Shown here: one piece after another, positions 34,020 through 44,720 of the stretch | How positions within the stretch are numbered: the stretch's first letter is position 1 | Layout: each line of letters begins with the position of its first letter | NCBI GenBank assembly: GCA_029215795.1 | Contig: JARDYH010000002.1 | Span: 6,205,501 to 6,269,500, forward strand | Reading direction: 5' to 3' | Length of the DNA: 64,000 nt | Source: Anniella stebbinsi | Taxonomy: Eukaryota > Chordata > Lepidosauria > Squamata > Anniellidae | The notes under the pieces: generated by a model | Told to the model about the DNA's origin: nothing | The model's database searches: none | What the model saw: only the letters and a program-made list of their open reading frames with translations | Program-made: the position numbers and the translations under genes

Positions 34020-35430
34020 TTTGTTTTTGTTTTTTTGTTTTTTTTGTATAATTTTTATTAATTTTTCAACAAAACAAAACAAACATACATAATATATAAA
34101 CAAACTAACTCCCTCGACTACCCCCGTGCACCCCCCCCCGAGACCTACTCACATTCATCCATCATCCTTCCAGAATTTTAATGATTCTTTTGAAGGCGAT
34201 TGTCCCTTTCCCGATCTTAAAACATATTCCAAAAAGGGAGTCCATATATCTCCAAAATCACTCTTACTGGACATTCCCCTCATTATTTTCATTTTACATG
34301 TCAACATATCATTCAATGCAATATCCCAAATTTCTTTATACCAATCTTCTATTTTATAACTTTGTTGCCCTTTCCAATTTTTAGCAATCATTATTCTAAC
34401 TGGTGCCAGGAGGTTGTTTACCAATTCTCTGTTAATTATATGCTTATTCCTACTATCCCAGATTGCTAGTAGAGCTAACTTCGGGTTTAATTCCAATTTA
34501 CTTCCAATTATATCACTTATTTCTTTAAAAACCCTTTCCCAAAATGTTTGTACTTGTTCACAGCTCCACCACATATGGAAATAGGTCCCAACCTCCTGAC
34601 ATCCCCTCCAACAGTTCTTGGACACTTTTTTATCAATCTGGTGAAATCTTACGGGTGTTAGATACCATCTCCAAACTATCTTATAATAGTTCTCCTTAAT
34701 TCTAATCGACAATAATTTCAACATTCTTCCATTCCATATCTTCCCCCAATTATCTTCATTAATTTTTTCCCTTAGATCTTCTTCCCATACCTCTTTTATA
34801 ACCTTAAGTGAGTCCTGAAATTCCTCCTCTATTAATATTTTATATATCTCGCTAGTGAGTCCTTTCTTAGTTCTAGCTTCATCTTTTTTTTCTATTTGTT
34901 CAATTAAATCTTCAAATCTGGTATTGTTTCTACATTTCTTATTTTTCATCCTCCATTCCTCTGTCCATTTTACCAGTTGCAGACACTTGAACCACGCTAT
35001 CTTTTGTCCTTCAAACAAATCTTTAATGTGCTCACTACCCTTCATCTTTCCCATCCAATTCCTTAGCTTAAGAATATCTTGTTCTTTCAGTCTCCCTTCT
35101 ATCTCTGATTTTAATGCTCTTGGGAAGTTTCCCACTACTACCACTGGGGCAAGCGGAGAGTCCCCTGGTATCAACTTCCCCCTATACTTCTCCCATATCG
35201 ATATTATATTTTCCAATAATGGGTTGTCCAGTACCTTCCATTCTTTCTTCTGCATTTTAGTAAAAAAGATATTCCGCAATTTACATTCTACCTCTATTGT
35301 TTGCGATTCCAAACATTTTGTTTTAAACATCCACATTTTCTTCCAAGGATCAAAATGTTTTGTTGCATGTTTTTTTCCAAACATACATGGATCTTCACTT
35401 TCCTTTTTCAAGTGTATGCATTTTTGGATA
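34020..35430 (-). mobile_element. L1 LINE, 5'-truncated, 3' end complete
   Basis: Contains the open frame annotated separately. It then has a short 3' UTR with a G-rich run (C run at 34131-34139 on plus), as many L1s have, and an A-rich tail (T-rich on plus, 34020-34060). The tail abuts another LINE tail at 34012. Target duplication flanks are not clear ('atgaacattttg' against 'atgcatttttgg' is the best candidate). Confidence 0.85.
34155..35411 (-). CDS. L1 ORF2 C-terminal fragment (418 codons, open)
   Basis: L1 ORF2 normally has an endonuclease, a reverse transcriptase and a cysteine-rich C-terminus. Only the last third is here. Around residues 240-290 the frame reads YKIVWRWYLTPVRFHQIDKK, then NCWRGCQEVGTYFHMWWSC. 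This is the conserved W-Y-L-T-P-V box followed by the C..C...H....C motif of the L1 C-terminus. The rest is lysine-rich and helical. The first Met is internal to the original protein, not a true start, since the element is 5'-truncated. The frame has no stop over 1.25 kb, while all other LINE copies in the window are broken, so the insertion is comparatively young. It should be inactive, lacking endonuclease and reverse transcriptase. The plus-strand frame at 34855-35496 is its antisense shadow. Confidence 0.88.
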   Translation of the reverse strand: MKKESEDPCMFGKKHATKHFDPWKKMWMFKTKCLESQTIEVECKLRNIFFTKMQKKEWKVLDNPLLENIISIWEKYRGKLIPGDSPLAPVVVVGNFPRALKSEIEGRLKEQDILKLRNWMGKMKGSEHIKDLFEGQKIAWFKCLQLVKWTEEWRMKNKKCRNNTRFEDLIEQIEKKDEARTKKGLTSEIYKILIEEEFQDSLKVIKEVWEEDLREKINEDNWGKIWNGRMLKLLSIRIKENYYKIVWRWYLTPVRFHQIDKKVSKNCWRGCQEVGTYFHMWWSCEQVQTFWERVFKEISDIIGSKLELNPKLALLAIWDSRNKHIINRELVNNLLAPVRIMIAKNWKGQQSYKIEDWYKEIWDIALNDMLTCKMKIMRGMSSKSDFGDIWTPFLEYVLRSGKGQSPSKESLKFWKDDG

Positions 35431-35700
35431 CATTTGGAGGGCGGGAACCCCCAAATAGCATCACAAAGCCTGAAATATAAAGACCTCTACTGCTGATTAT
35501 GTTTGTGTCTGTGTTTGTGTCCAGTTGGTGCACACTGGGTAAATTCTGGACAAAAAAAATGAACTAAAACAAAGTTTTAGGTGGTGGTCGGTGGGTGGTT
35601 GAAACATGGTTGGGTGAGACCCAAGGTAGGTATGAGCAGTGATCCATGTTCAAGGTTGCCGTATGACAAAATTGGGCCTCTTGCAACCTGGCAACCAGTA
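35431..35700. other. Unique noncoding DNA
   Basis: No supported gene. Confidence 0.35.
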
Positions 35701-35736
35701 TCTACTGGAACACCAGTAGAGACTTCAACATTATAA

Positions 35737-35778
35737 CTGGATATTGTGGGTCAGCTTTTTGTGACCCACAATATCCAG
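35737..35778. repeat. Perfect 17-bp hairpin bounded by a direct repeat
   Basis: CTGGATATTGTGGGTCA (35737-35753) and its exact complement (35762-35778) enclose an 8-base loop. CAGCTTTTTGTG occurs at 35752-35763 and again at 35777-35788. Confidence 0.95.
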
Positions 35779-35929
35779 CTTTTTGTGCTAGGTTGTATTC
35801 AAGCTGTGATCCTATCTAGAGCAATCACACCTGGACACACCTCCCCATGCATTGCCATGGAAGATAAGACTGTCAATGGCTACAGGTCATGATGACTATA
35901 TATCACCTCTGGAGGTAGTACACCCATGT

Positions 35930-36226
35930 ATACTTGTTGGCCCTGCTTCAGAAGGACTGGTGCTATTCCAACCAAGTTATTTTGTTTTCTTATCTGTTCT
36001 GTTTTGCTACAAACTTGTATTTAGTCTATTTTTTTAAAAAAAATGTTGTCATATTGTTGTCTAGTATATTGTTAAATATTGTTGCAGTATATTGTTGAAT
36101 ATTTCTGTGACATTTCTGCTGTAAACTTGCATTTAGTAGAGTTAAATGGATTATTGCATTTATTGTTTTTGTACACTGCTGAACTACTTTATTTTATGTG
36201 CAGCGCTTTGTAATAAACTTCTATAT

Positions 36227-36270
<44 letters not shown>
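35930..36270 (+). mobile_element. LINE 3' UTR tail ending in (ATT)n
   Basis: T-rich 3' UTR ending 'gcgctttgtaataaacttct' and then (TTA)n at 36229-36270. The tail form and simple-repeat end are as in L2/CR1 copies elsewhere in the window. Confidence 0.45.
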
Positions 36271-36383
36271 GGGAACAAAAGGTATGTGGAGTGCCATCCC
36301 CATATACATGCCCTGGTTGTGGGCTTCCCATAGTCAGCTGGTTGGCCATTGTGTTATTGCTGGTCTAGACAGGCTTATGGTCT

Positions 36384-36900
36384 AGATTCAGCAGGACACT
36401 TTTTAATGTTTTTATGTACCTTCAAAGTGGGCTTCTGCAATGTGCTTTATGGAGGGCTACCTTTGAAGGCAGGTCCAAAGCTTCAGCTGCCTGGATGCTG
36501 GTGGGGTCCAAAACATCATTCTGATTCTGCACCAGCTGAACTGGCTGACAGTAACCTTCAGTATCCAATTCAAAGTTTGGTGTTATGGGACCAAGTTACT
36601 TGAAGGACTGCCTCCATCCATACAATCCTGCCTATACATTAAGATCAGCCTCAGAGTGCTTCTCAAATGCCTGCCGTTAAGATTGGTCAGGTTATCATGT
36701 ACAAAAATAGGGCCTCCTTGTTGGTGGCCCCAAAACTCTCAACCTCCCTTCCTAGTGACTTGCATCTTGCCCCATCTGTACAGATGGTCAGAAACCCTTC
36801 CTCCTGACTGCTACCTTTAATGTATGTGATGGATCCGAGAACAGCTTCTGAGTGTATCCTATATATCTTCTAAGGTGGCAGTCCGTGTCTTCATTCCTTG
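36384..36900 (+). mobile_element. Old L2-type LINE fragment
   Basis: The plus-strand frames, with shifts, read LHQLNWLTVTFSIQFKV (compare LHWLP....FK of L2), then LLEGLPPSIQSCL, then PQNSQPPFLVTCI with 'caaaactctcaacctccctt' (compare P-R-L-W-N-x-L-P). Much more decayed than the copies at 19.7 and 29.2 kb. Confidence 0.55.
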
Positions 36901-38640
36901 CCGTTTCTCTTAATAAATGCTTTAAGTAAAATAATATTGACAATAATGACAATGCATAAAAAATAGCAATAAATGCATCTTCAGCTTACAGGCTCATGGG
37001 ATTCACATTGTTCTTTTGAGCCTTATTTTCCCCTCCATAGAAATGCTTACTTTTAATTACGCTGATCTTGTTAAAATAAATAAATAAAATAACTGTAATA
37101 TGTCAGTTCTAAGAGCTATAGATAGTCAAGGCTCCCATTTAATTATTATTATTTTTAAAAACAAAGCAAAACTGGGAGTTATTTTTAATTTGTAACAGAA
37201 GCCTGTGATAGCGAGCAACCAGCTGGATATAATCCTATTGCAAACTGCATTGCTAGTGGTAAAGAAAGATGTAAATTTATCCTTCGACTACTTAATAAGT
37301 GGGATCTTTCTTTAAAAAAAATTAAGCACACCATATTTTTGGCACAAAAACAAAGAACAACCTTACTTTGTTCGTGACTGATCTCGCTTTTTCTTTTAGT
37401 TATTGGATCTCGCTGGAAAATGAAGATTACGGTGTTTAACTGTCTAATATATGCTGTGAAAGATTTCATTGATATTGTCATGGTGAATAGTTAGCTATTA
37501 AAACTCTTTCATATTACATGCGTTCCAACACATTGTTACCAGAAACTGCTTTAGTGCAAGAATGCTTTGTTAGCAATCAGATAAGTTGATGGATGTCAGA
37601 GAATGAAGCTCTCCATTTGGTGACAGATTAATACAGTTTTTAATCATATAGATTCCTGGCATATAAAGATGCATCTTTACGATCTGTGGCAAGAACAGTA
37701 CCATGTATATTTTTTATTTTATTTCAAGAAAAAGGTGTGGTAATTAATAATTATGAATGTAGGTTTAAAACAATCTAGATTGTTACAGCAGCATTCACAA
37801 TATATATATTTGTTCTAATACTGCATGTGTCTTTGTGGAAATGTAAATACTGGGAGAGCTGTCACAGTGAAATATTTTTACTGTGTCGGAATTGATATGA
37901 AATAAAAAAGCACCTAGTGTTTGCATAGCTCTCAATTGTTTATAGAAACATGGGCAAGAGGTGGAAAAAATTACTCCCCTTCCCTTTAAACAGGGGAGGA
38001 AGATGGGACTTTGTTAACAAAACAGAAGCAATGAAGTGTTCATACAATGGTTTAGAAAGATGACTGGATGCTTATTACTCACTTCTTTGAAACTACGCTA
38101 CTTCTCAGAATGGATTCTACCAGGAGGCTTGTTTGCCCCTTATCCAAAAAAATGATGGCAATTGTTCCTGAATTAAGCATATTCTGATGAAGACCTTCGA
38201 AACAGGGGAATACTGGAGTCCTGTTAAAGATATCATATGCTGATTATTATGTCAAAAGACATTATATGTTCATTGTTAAGTTAGAAAATATTATGCCCAC
38301 TAAAGCAATACTGTATGGAAAGTATTTACAAGTGTTGTTTGTATGTGGACTTGTCTCCTTGGAAAAGAAATGGATGTATTCATATTCAATAAGGACCCAA
38401 TAGTATGTATGCAAGAATATTAACATTGGGAATATCTGAATTTCTGTATGTAATTAATGCTAAGTTTATATATTGTGTTATAGAATGTTTTGAACTCCTG
38501 TAAATAGATTAGAAACACGTATGTGAATGATATTATATGATTACAGTTGCTACCGAGAAATATATACATAATACAGTGGTTTAAACATTTGTTTGAGTCC
38601 TTGATATATTTAGGTGGTTGGGTGCCAGTCACCTTGATTT
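36901..38640. other. AT-rich unique DNA, possible conserved element at 37170-37520
   Basis: No repeat signature in about 1.7 kb. The segment 37170-37520 has even composition, and a 98-codon minus-strand frame without a motif. It is a candidate conserved noncoding block only by texture. Confidence 0.2.
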
Positions 38641-38644
38641 GACA

Positions 38645-38885
38645 TTGCAGGAATTCACCTTTAAGCATATCTGAAAGATGGTTTTTCAGCTGTCTCTTCA
38701 ATGCCTTCAGTGTGGGAGAGCCCACAACCTCCCTAGGACATTGATTCTATTGCATTACTGCTTTAACAGTCAGGAAGTTTTTCCTGATGTCCAGCTGGAT
38801 TCTGGCTTCCTCTAATGTGAGCCCATTAGTCTTTGTCCTGCACTCTGGGATGATTGAGAAGAATTCCTGGCCCTCCTGTGTGAGA
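38645..38885 (-). mobile_element. CR1 LINE 3' UTR fragment
   Basis: The plus-strand text 'gtgtgggagagcccacaacc', 'cagtcaggaagtttttcctg' and 'atgtccagctggattctggc' aligns with 1700-1860 of the CR1 at 1571-2083. Confidence 0.88.
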
Positions 38886-39475
38886 TACAAACATTACACA
38901 ATACTTCAGTATAATCAAACATAGTTTATTTTTTTAACATACATTTAAACAACAAAACAAAAAACTAAACAGCTAAAAACAATTTCAACAATAGACCTGT
39001 TCAAGACAGGTGACATAAATGCCCCATTATATTCCATTAAGTGCCAAGTGCCAAAAAGATAACAGTGGTGGTGCCAGGTGGATCTCCGTGGGAAGCTCAT
39101 TCCATAGTCAGGGGGCCACCACTGAAAAGACCCTCTTCCTTCTTGCCATTTTCCGAGCCTTCCTCAGAGGAGGAACTTGGAGGAAGGCTCCAGATGTTGA
39201 TTGTAGTGTCTAGGTGGGTTCAAATCAGAAGAGGCGTTCCAGCAGTCATTACAATCCTGAGCCATGGAACACTTTATAGGTTGAAAATAGCACTTTGAAT
39301 CAAGTTCTGAAACATAGAGGCAGCCAATGAAAGCAGGTCAGACCTTCTGATCCCAGCTATTAATGTGGCTGTCACATTTTGCACAAGCTGCAGCTTCTGA
39401 ACAGTCTTCAAGCCCCACATAGAGTACATTGCAGTAATCAAACGTGGAAGTTAGCAGAGCATAGATAACCGACGG

Positions 39476-39523
39476 AGAGGCGGGTAAGAAATAAATTATT
39501 ATTATTATTATTATTATTATTAT
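39476..39523 (+). mobile_element. LINE tail-only insertion with (ATT)n
   Basis: 'agaggcgggtaagaaataaa' followed by (ATT)n sits inside the L2 coding region. The ~22-bp tail matches the one at 63298-63320 (opposite orientation). Confidence 0.7.
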
Positions 39524-39612
39524 CACTGTTCAGGTAGTGACATAGATGAACTACCAGCCAGAATTTGGTAGAAAGTACTCCGTACCATTGTCCACTGAAG
39601 CCACCAGAGACA

Positions 39613-39746
39613 GGGCCAAAATCTACACCAATACTTTATAATGGTTTATAAAAATATTGACAACTATTGGAGCCCAGGACACATTTCATATATGATTTTC
39701 AAACCATTTTGAAACTGTTATATCCTGCTTGGTATAGATCTCGCCA
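39613..39746. mobile_element. Foldback MITE, GGCCAGATCTACACC family, short copy C
   Basis: Ends 'gggccaaaatctacacc' and 'ggtatagatctcgcc'. The centre has 'acaactattggagccc'. Inserted in the L2 copy. Confidence 0.7.
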
Positions 39747-39861
39747 GAGGAGGCTCCAGGAGGACCCCCGAGCTACAAACCTAATCCTTCAAGGGAGTTC
39801 AATCCTCGTCCATAGCAGGCTGAACTGTGATGCTCAGAATGCTGATTACCCACAACAGCAG

Positions 39862-39992
39862 AACTGGGGGAAGATTGCCAGTGGCTTTCCAGGGTTTCAG
39901 GCAGACCTTTCCTACCCCTACTTGGAGATACTGAGGTTGAACCTGGGGCCTTCAAAGTATGTGCTGTACCATTGATTTATGGTCCCTCCCCA
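39862..39992 (-). mobile_element. tRNA-Ala-like SINE, diverged
   Basis: On the minus strand: A-box-like TAAATCAATGG (39969-39979) and B box GGTTCAACCTC (39933-39943). The body is 'gcctgaaaccctggaaagcc', as in the copy at 42846-43012. Confidence 0.7.
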
Positions 39993-41400
39993 ATGGTTGC
40001 ATCATTGCATTCCGAAGTGTAATGCAAATTCCATGCTTTTTAGCATGCCAATAAAAGGGATTCCAAGAGTTGACCAATGGTGACACATATCTTGTGTCCC
40101 CGCTTTGAGACACACAGAGCGATTTACTCCATAGGCACATTCTGGTCTCTGGGCTAGTCAGAGGATCCATGTCTGAAATCTTTGCAGAGTCCAGAAAGAT
40201 GAAGGAGATAATGGTTTTCATGGCCCCTCACAAGACAATATGTCATATATTACAATGTTTTAAATACTAATTACCCAGCAAGAGCAGAACTGGTGGCAAC
40301 CAAGGTTGTTGAACAGCTTCCTGGAGCACATCAGAGCCTCTTTGAATAGAGGCTCAACCCTCACAGAGTGTGCAATGGGGAATTAATACTTCACAACAAA
40401 CCATTTATCTGACAAATTAGGCTTTATCGGCTCACCGGCAGATCATGATCCCCTCAGATTTATTAGCTGCCTGTAATGATCTGACAAACATCTTTGTGCA
40501 TTAAAAAAAAGCACCCTATAAGCTGTGGATTGATCCTCATGACAGAAGTAGCAGGCCTTCTGTTAAGGCAGAGGCTCAGTCAAAACTGATCTTTGATTTT
40601 GATTTTGCTTTATTTTTATATCAACACAACTAGTGTGTGTGTGTGTGTGTGTATGTGTGTGTGAAAGTATCTAAAATACTCAGCAATTGTTGTCATGTGT
40701 CTAAATTGTGTCAGCCTTCTGCAATGTTCTACTGCTATGGAATGCTCTGATATCATTTATTTATTTGTTTAAATAAGACTGTCCTGCCTTTAGGGTCAGG
40801 AGCTGATCTGACAGTCACAATCTAAAATCACTTAAACGTTGTAAATGTAAAATAACAAGGAAATATTACAGAGCACAAGCAAGCTAAAACATCTCTACCT
40901 ACAAAGCGGAAAGCATGTGTGCGTCACGTATGTCCGGAAATGTTTACCCACTTCCAGATGAGTTAGAAACTTGACATGGTGACACAGTGATAGGTCTGGC
41001 TGTACAATGTACCAGAAAAATCTAAAAACATGAATTTTTGGGGTTTAAGTATTTTTAAAGAATTTAATAAAAACCTAGGTTTACGCCTACAACTCCCAAC
41101 GTGCCTTGGGCGGAACTCCCAGCATTCCTTGGGCAGGAGGCCAGACTTACTGGCCTTTGGCGGCCAATGTGAGTGCACAGGTTGGTGTCTGCTGCATGTC
41201 TTTTACAACCCCGACTCCTAAGGTTAGTCTCAAGCAGTCAACCCAATTCCACATAAAAAGAAACAACCCACATAAATGGGCTGTATCCATTTGCAGTGCC
41301 TCCTCCCACCCTCTGCATGGTTTTAAAATGTAACTAGATACAACATCATGACTTTGAGGGGCTAAACATGCTCAAAGACAAAGGGAGGAAGGGGAGGCAC
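39993..41400. other. Unique DNA, possible conserved element at 40375-40580
   Basis: 40375-40580 is repeat-free with 'attaggctttatcggctcac' and 'gatttattagctgcctgtaa'. It is among the most enhancer-like text in the window, though that is an impression. (GT)n at 40632-40663. No gene supported. Confidence 0.22.
40632..40663. repeat. (GT)n microsatellite
   Basis: GT run with one interruption. Confidence 0.95.
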
Positions 41401-41824
41401 TCAGCGCATGCCCAGAAACAGACCCAACAAAGGGGGGGAAGTGCCAGGCCCAGCCCTGGGCCTTCAGTACAGGCTCCTGATGCAGCACTTGGTGGGTGAG
41501 AAGCACAGGCCAAGGCAGTCCCAGCAGGATTGGCCGGAGCTTGGTGCGTCCACTGAGAGCCGCTTACCTCCCCTCCTTGGCGATGCTACTCCTCGATGCT
41601 CTATCGAGGAGCAGCATCAACAATGTTTGCCAATTCCCAAACTTCCAATCACATTCATAAAATGTACACTTCCTAAATGCACATGTGTCTCAAAATGTGC
41701 AACCTTTGTAAAAGGCACAATGTTTTCCTATTCAAACAATCCCAAAAGCAGTTCACAAACATGAACGGGAGTAAGCCAAACAGACCTTGAAGAGAAGTTT
41801 GGAGAATTTCAGCAAGCTTGAGCA
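41401..41824. other. Noncoding DNA, gene not supported
   Basis: A 118-codon plus-strand frame (41408-41764) is proline/glutamine-rich without a domain. Part of the text ('aaaatgtacacttcc', 'gcacatgtgtctcaaaatg') resembles other A/T-C rich dispersed text at 49450-49580 and 50600-50760. Confidence 0.3.
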
Positions 41825-42332
41825 TTTCTGGGGGCTCATCTAGATTTACGAGCCTTTTGGGACAGGGCAAGAGGATCTTGGGCTTTCTGGCTTCCACGAT
41901 CCTTCCCCAGCATCCATACATCAGCACATCATCCCGAAAGCTAACTGGGACATTCCGGCGTGGCGTGGCTTTTTTTTTTTTTTAAGGAGAGCCTAGATCC
42001 TGCACAAAAGTAAGTAAAAACAAAACAAAACAGGGAACTCAGCACTGCCATCCAAGGGATGATGAAAATGCTCCCCCCCCCCGTGTGCATGGAGCCACCC
42101 TGTGCAGCTCCGTGCCCGTTTGAGGACCCAGGAGCCCACGTCACACTGGCCATGGTCCTCAGATTGTCACAGGACTGGGGAAAAACTGGGAAATCCACAG
42201 TTGCATATTTCCTGGGGAAAGTCTCTGGTCGTCCCAGGTTGACCCTGTTATCCCCATGTGCGTCATTTCAGATGCACAGGGATGACCTAGAGATGTTCCC
42301 GGGATATATGCATGATGTAGACATTGCCTAGC
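41825..42332. repeat. GC-rich interspersed repeat, copy 2
   Basis: Partner of 7830-8375. It starts 'ggggctcatctagatttacg' and ends 'gcatgatgtagacattgcc'. The rough inverted relation of 'ctcatctaga' and 'tgtagac' hints at short terminal repeats. T12 run at 41970-41982. Confidence 0.5.
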
Positions 42333-42845
42333 TCTCCCATCCCTATGATCCAAACCCAGATTTGAGAGCTAAGAGTTCAAAGTTCTGGTCCTTCTCGGAC
42401 AAATCAATCAGTGTCAGTTTCTCCCACAATCATTAAAAAACAAACAAACCCCAAGCTCATTTTTCCTGAATATAGAGAACTTTGCAAATGTATGTTACAT
42501 TCAAAACTGAATTGAACTTAAATTCTCACCCATCCCTGTGCCCCCAGTTTCAGAGTCAGTGCATTACTGGAGCTGGGACTCAACAACTGGAGGGCATACA
42601 CAATCCCTTCAGGTGTGAAGAGATGCCCATTTACTGAATAAAGCTTTGTGGATTGCATGGCAGAGCTTTTATTTTCTTGCATCTCAGTGGGAGGGTTTAG
42701 GATCATGACACCTTGCTGTAATCTCAAGAAGACAGGCACCAAGCCTTTCCCATGCTGCAGGGAAGGGCGGGCTTTCCAGTGGTTTCCCCTTGGTGCAATG
42801 CGGTGTGTTCATGGGCAAGCTGGAACATTGGAAGCCGCCTTATGT
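42333..42845. other. Unique noncoding DNA
   Basis: No supported gene. Confidence 0.35.
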
Positions 42846-43012
42846 TAAGTCAGACCATTGGTCCATTTAGCCTGGTATTGCCAACACTGACTGGCAGCAA
42901 TGTGTCTCCAGGGTTTCAGGCAGAGTTTGTTTCTGTCTCTACCTGCAAATGCCAAGAATGGGATCTTCTGCAAACAGAGCATGTTCTCTACCACTGAGCT
43001 ATGCCCCCTCCT
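42846..43012 (-). mobile_element. tRNA-Ala-like SINE
   Basis: Minus strand starts 'gagggggcatagctcagtgg' with A box TAGCTCAGTGG (43001-42991), very like tRNA-Ala. The B box is damaged. The body ('gcctgaaaccctggagac') and 3' part ('ggaccaatggtctgacttaa') follow. This is a typical squamate tRNA-derived SINE, not a functional tRNA. Confidence 0.85.
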
Positions 43013-44400
43013 AAACTGCTCTACATATTCTGCACCCAGCATGGAGACATCAGCTCAGGGACTTGTTTTATATGGCATTCGTATTGCTGGCAGAATGTAG
43101 ATGGGAGATCTCTTGGAAAAGGCAGTATCTGCTGAACACCTCTTTCATCCCATTCTGTTCCAGTCATAGCAGCTGGGAAACATCTTCAGCCCCATAGAAA
43201 TAGCAAATTTCACCTCGTGCAATATTTTGAGTCAAATTTGACATTTTCTGCCCTGGCAAAAACATTGGAAGGATTTTGAAGGAAGTAAAATAATTTCACT
43301 GAGGTGAGCCACGTTTCTAAGGCAGGTTCCATAAACCATGTTGCCACCAAATTGTGCCTAGCATGACATTTTAAAGTGAGGCTGCATGTTCCTGCTTGGG
43401 AAAAGCATCCAGGGGATTTTGCGGGAGGCAAAATGCACACACGCACAACACAATTTCAATGGGTGTCATAAAGAAAAAAAATTCTCCAAGCGGTCCCATC
43501 CATCCCTATATAAGGATGCTAAAATAACGTACAACGTGTTCTGTCTTTTCTGTTACTTATCACTCCTACGTATCTGTATGCCAATCATGCCAGTTTCCTT
43601 TTGAAAACTTTTCAATAATGGGCAAATTCCTCTTGGCTTCATTGAGAATCCGCTTAAGATTCATGAGCTTTCTCAATGAGATTTTGTTTTTGGTTTGTTT
43701 GTTTGTTTGTTTGTTTGTTTGTTTTAAAAAAACTCATTTATTTTCTGAGAATTTTCTCCCATCTCATAACTTTGGTATAAGATTGCCCCTAAAAGTGCAA
43801 AACTGAGAAGAACCCAATGAAATAATGCTCAATTCATGATGCATCGCAGCATTGCAAGTTCAACAAATTTGTATTCAGAGCCAAGTAATTACAAACTTCA
43901 GCAACATCACCATTCGGGATCCCTTTCTCTTCATCTCCCATTGATCATCTCAACCCAGGACTCTTTCATGTGTACCATGATGGAAATGACAGGAAAACAA
44001 TGTACGTGGCACCAGGTTTGGGTTCCTTGCCGTTCCTTTCCTCCTGGACTGGGTGTGGGGTGGACTTCCCCCCACCCCCCGCGACTAATCTCAAGAAACT
44101 GGATTCTAGCCCTGGAGTCTAATATTGCTAGACATCAGAACAGTTATGTTCTTGTGATATTCCTTACTGTGCATTAGATCGGATGGCCTACAAATGCTAC
44201 AATCAAGCATGGAGCATGCATTTGGGAATAGGCCATCAGGCCTTCCGCACAGTGAGACACATCGCAACAACCAAACACTTCTAATGATAACATGGACAAG
44301 TAAAGCAAATGCCACAGTTCAGGGATATATGAGAAATTCAGTTCAGTTCATTTTTGATCAGGTTCTACCCAGGTCACACCCTCATGCTGTACAGTAGACA
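43013..44400. other. Unique noncoding DNA
   Basis: No supported gene. (TTTG)n at 43692-43724. Confidence 0.35.
43692..43724. repeat. (TTTG)n microsatellite
   Basis: About eight GTTT units. Confidence 0.95.
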
Positions 44401-44401
44401 T

Positions 44402-44720
44402 AGAGGTGGGCAAACTCAGGTGTGCTCCTCTCGGTGGGTGCTCACCCCACCACTGCCCACCCCACTCTTCTGGCTTGGTCTGGTGAGCGCTTGGCAGCTG
44501 CCTGCCCACATGGCAAAACCACACACTTCCCTCTCCTGCCTCAATGGTGGTCACCATTGACGCATGGAGGGGAACTGTGTGATTTTGGCACACAAGCGGG
44601 TGGCTGCCAAACACTTGCTGGGGCCTCACGATCATTCAGGCTGGGGGTCTGTTCTCATGCCTGACTAGGTCCATGAGGCCAAACGTGGGAGGGGGATCTG
44701 CCAGACATCTGGACCTAGTT
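44402..44720. repeat. GC-rich dispersed sequence, class unknown
   Basis: Opens 'agaggtgggcaaactc', a hAT-like terminus. The text 'gggtgctcaccccaccactg' is an inverted match to 24860-24890. The right end was not found. Confidence 0.3.

Larger units (their letters stand above)
38910..39838 (-). mobile_element. L2-type LINE fragment, interrupted twice
   Basis: Same subfamily as 29169-30640. 'gccaaaaagataacagtggt' and 'cattccatagtcagggggcc' match its 3' region, and on minus SVIYALLTSTFDYCNVLYVGL is the L2 C-terminal phrase. A LINE-tail/microsatellite insertion splits it at 39476-39523 and a foldback MITE at 39613-39746. L2 text resumes at 39747-39838 ('ggacccccgagctacaaacc'). Confidence 0.85.

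Noticed and set aside
34855..35496. 213-codon plus-strand frame rich in Ser/Phe
   Set aside because: Exactly antisense to the L1 ORF2 fragment; a shadow frame.
42991..43012. tRNA-Ala-like sequence
   Set aside because: Only the A-box side is tRNA-like and the body continues as a SINE; it would not fold as a tRNA.
44402..44720. hAT element starting agaggtgggcaaact
   Set aside because: No matching right terminus or 8-bp duplication found, so kept only as an unclassified repeat.
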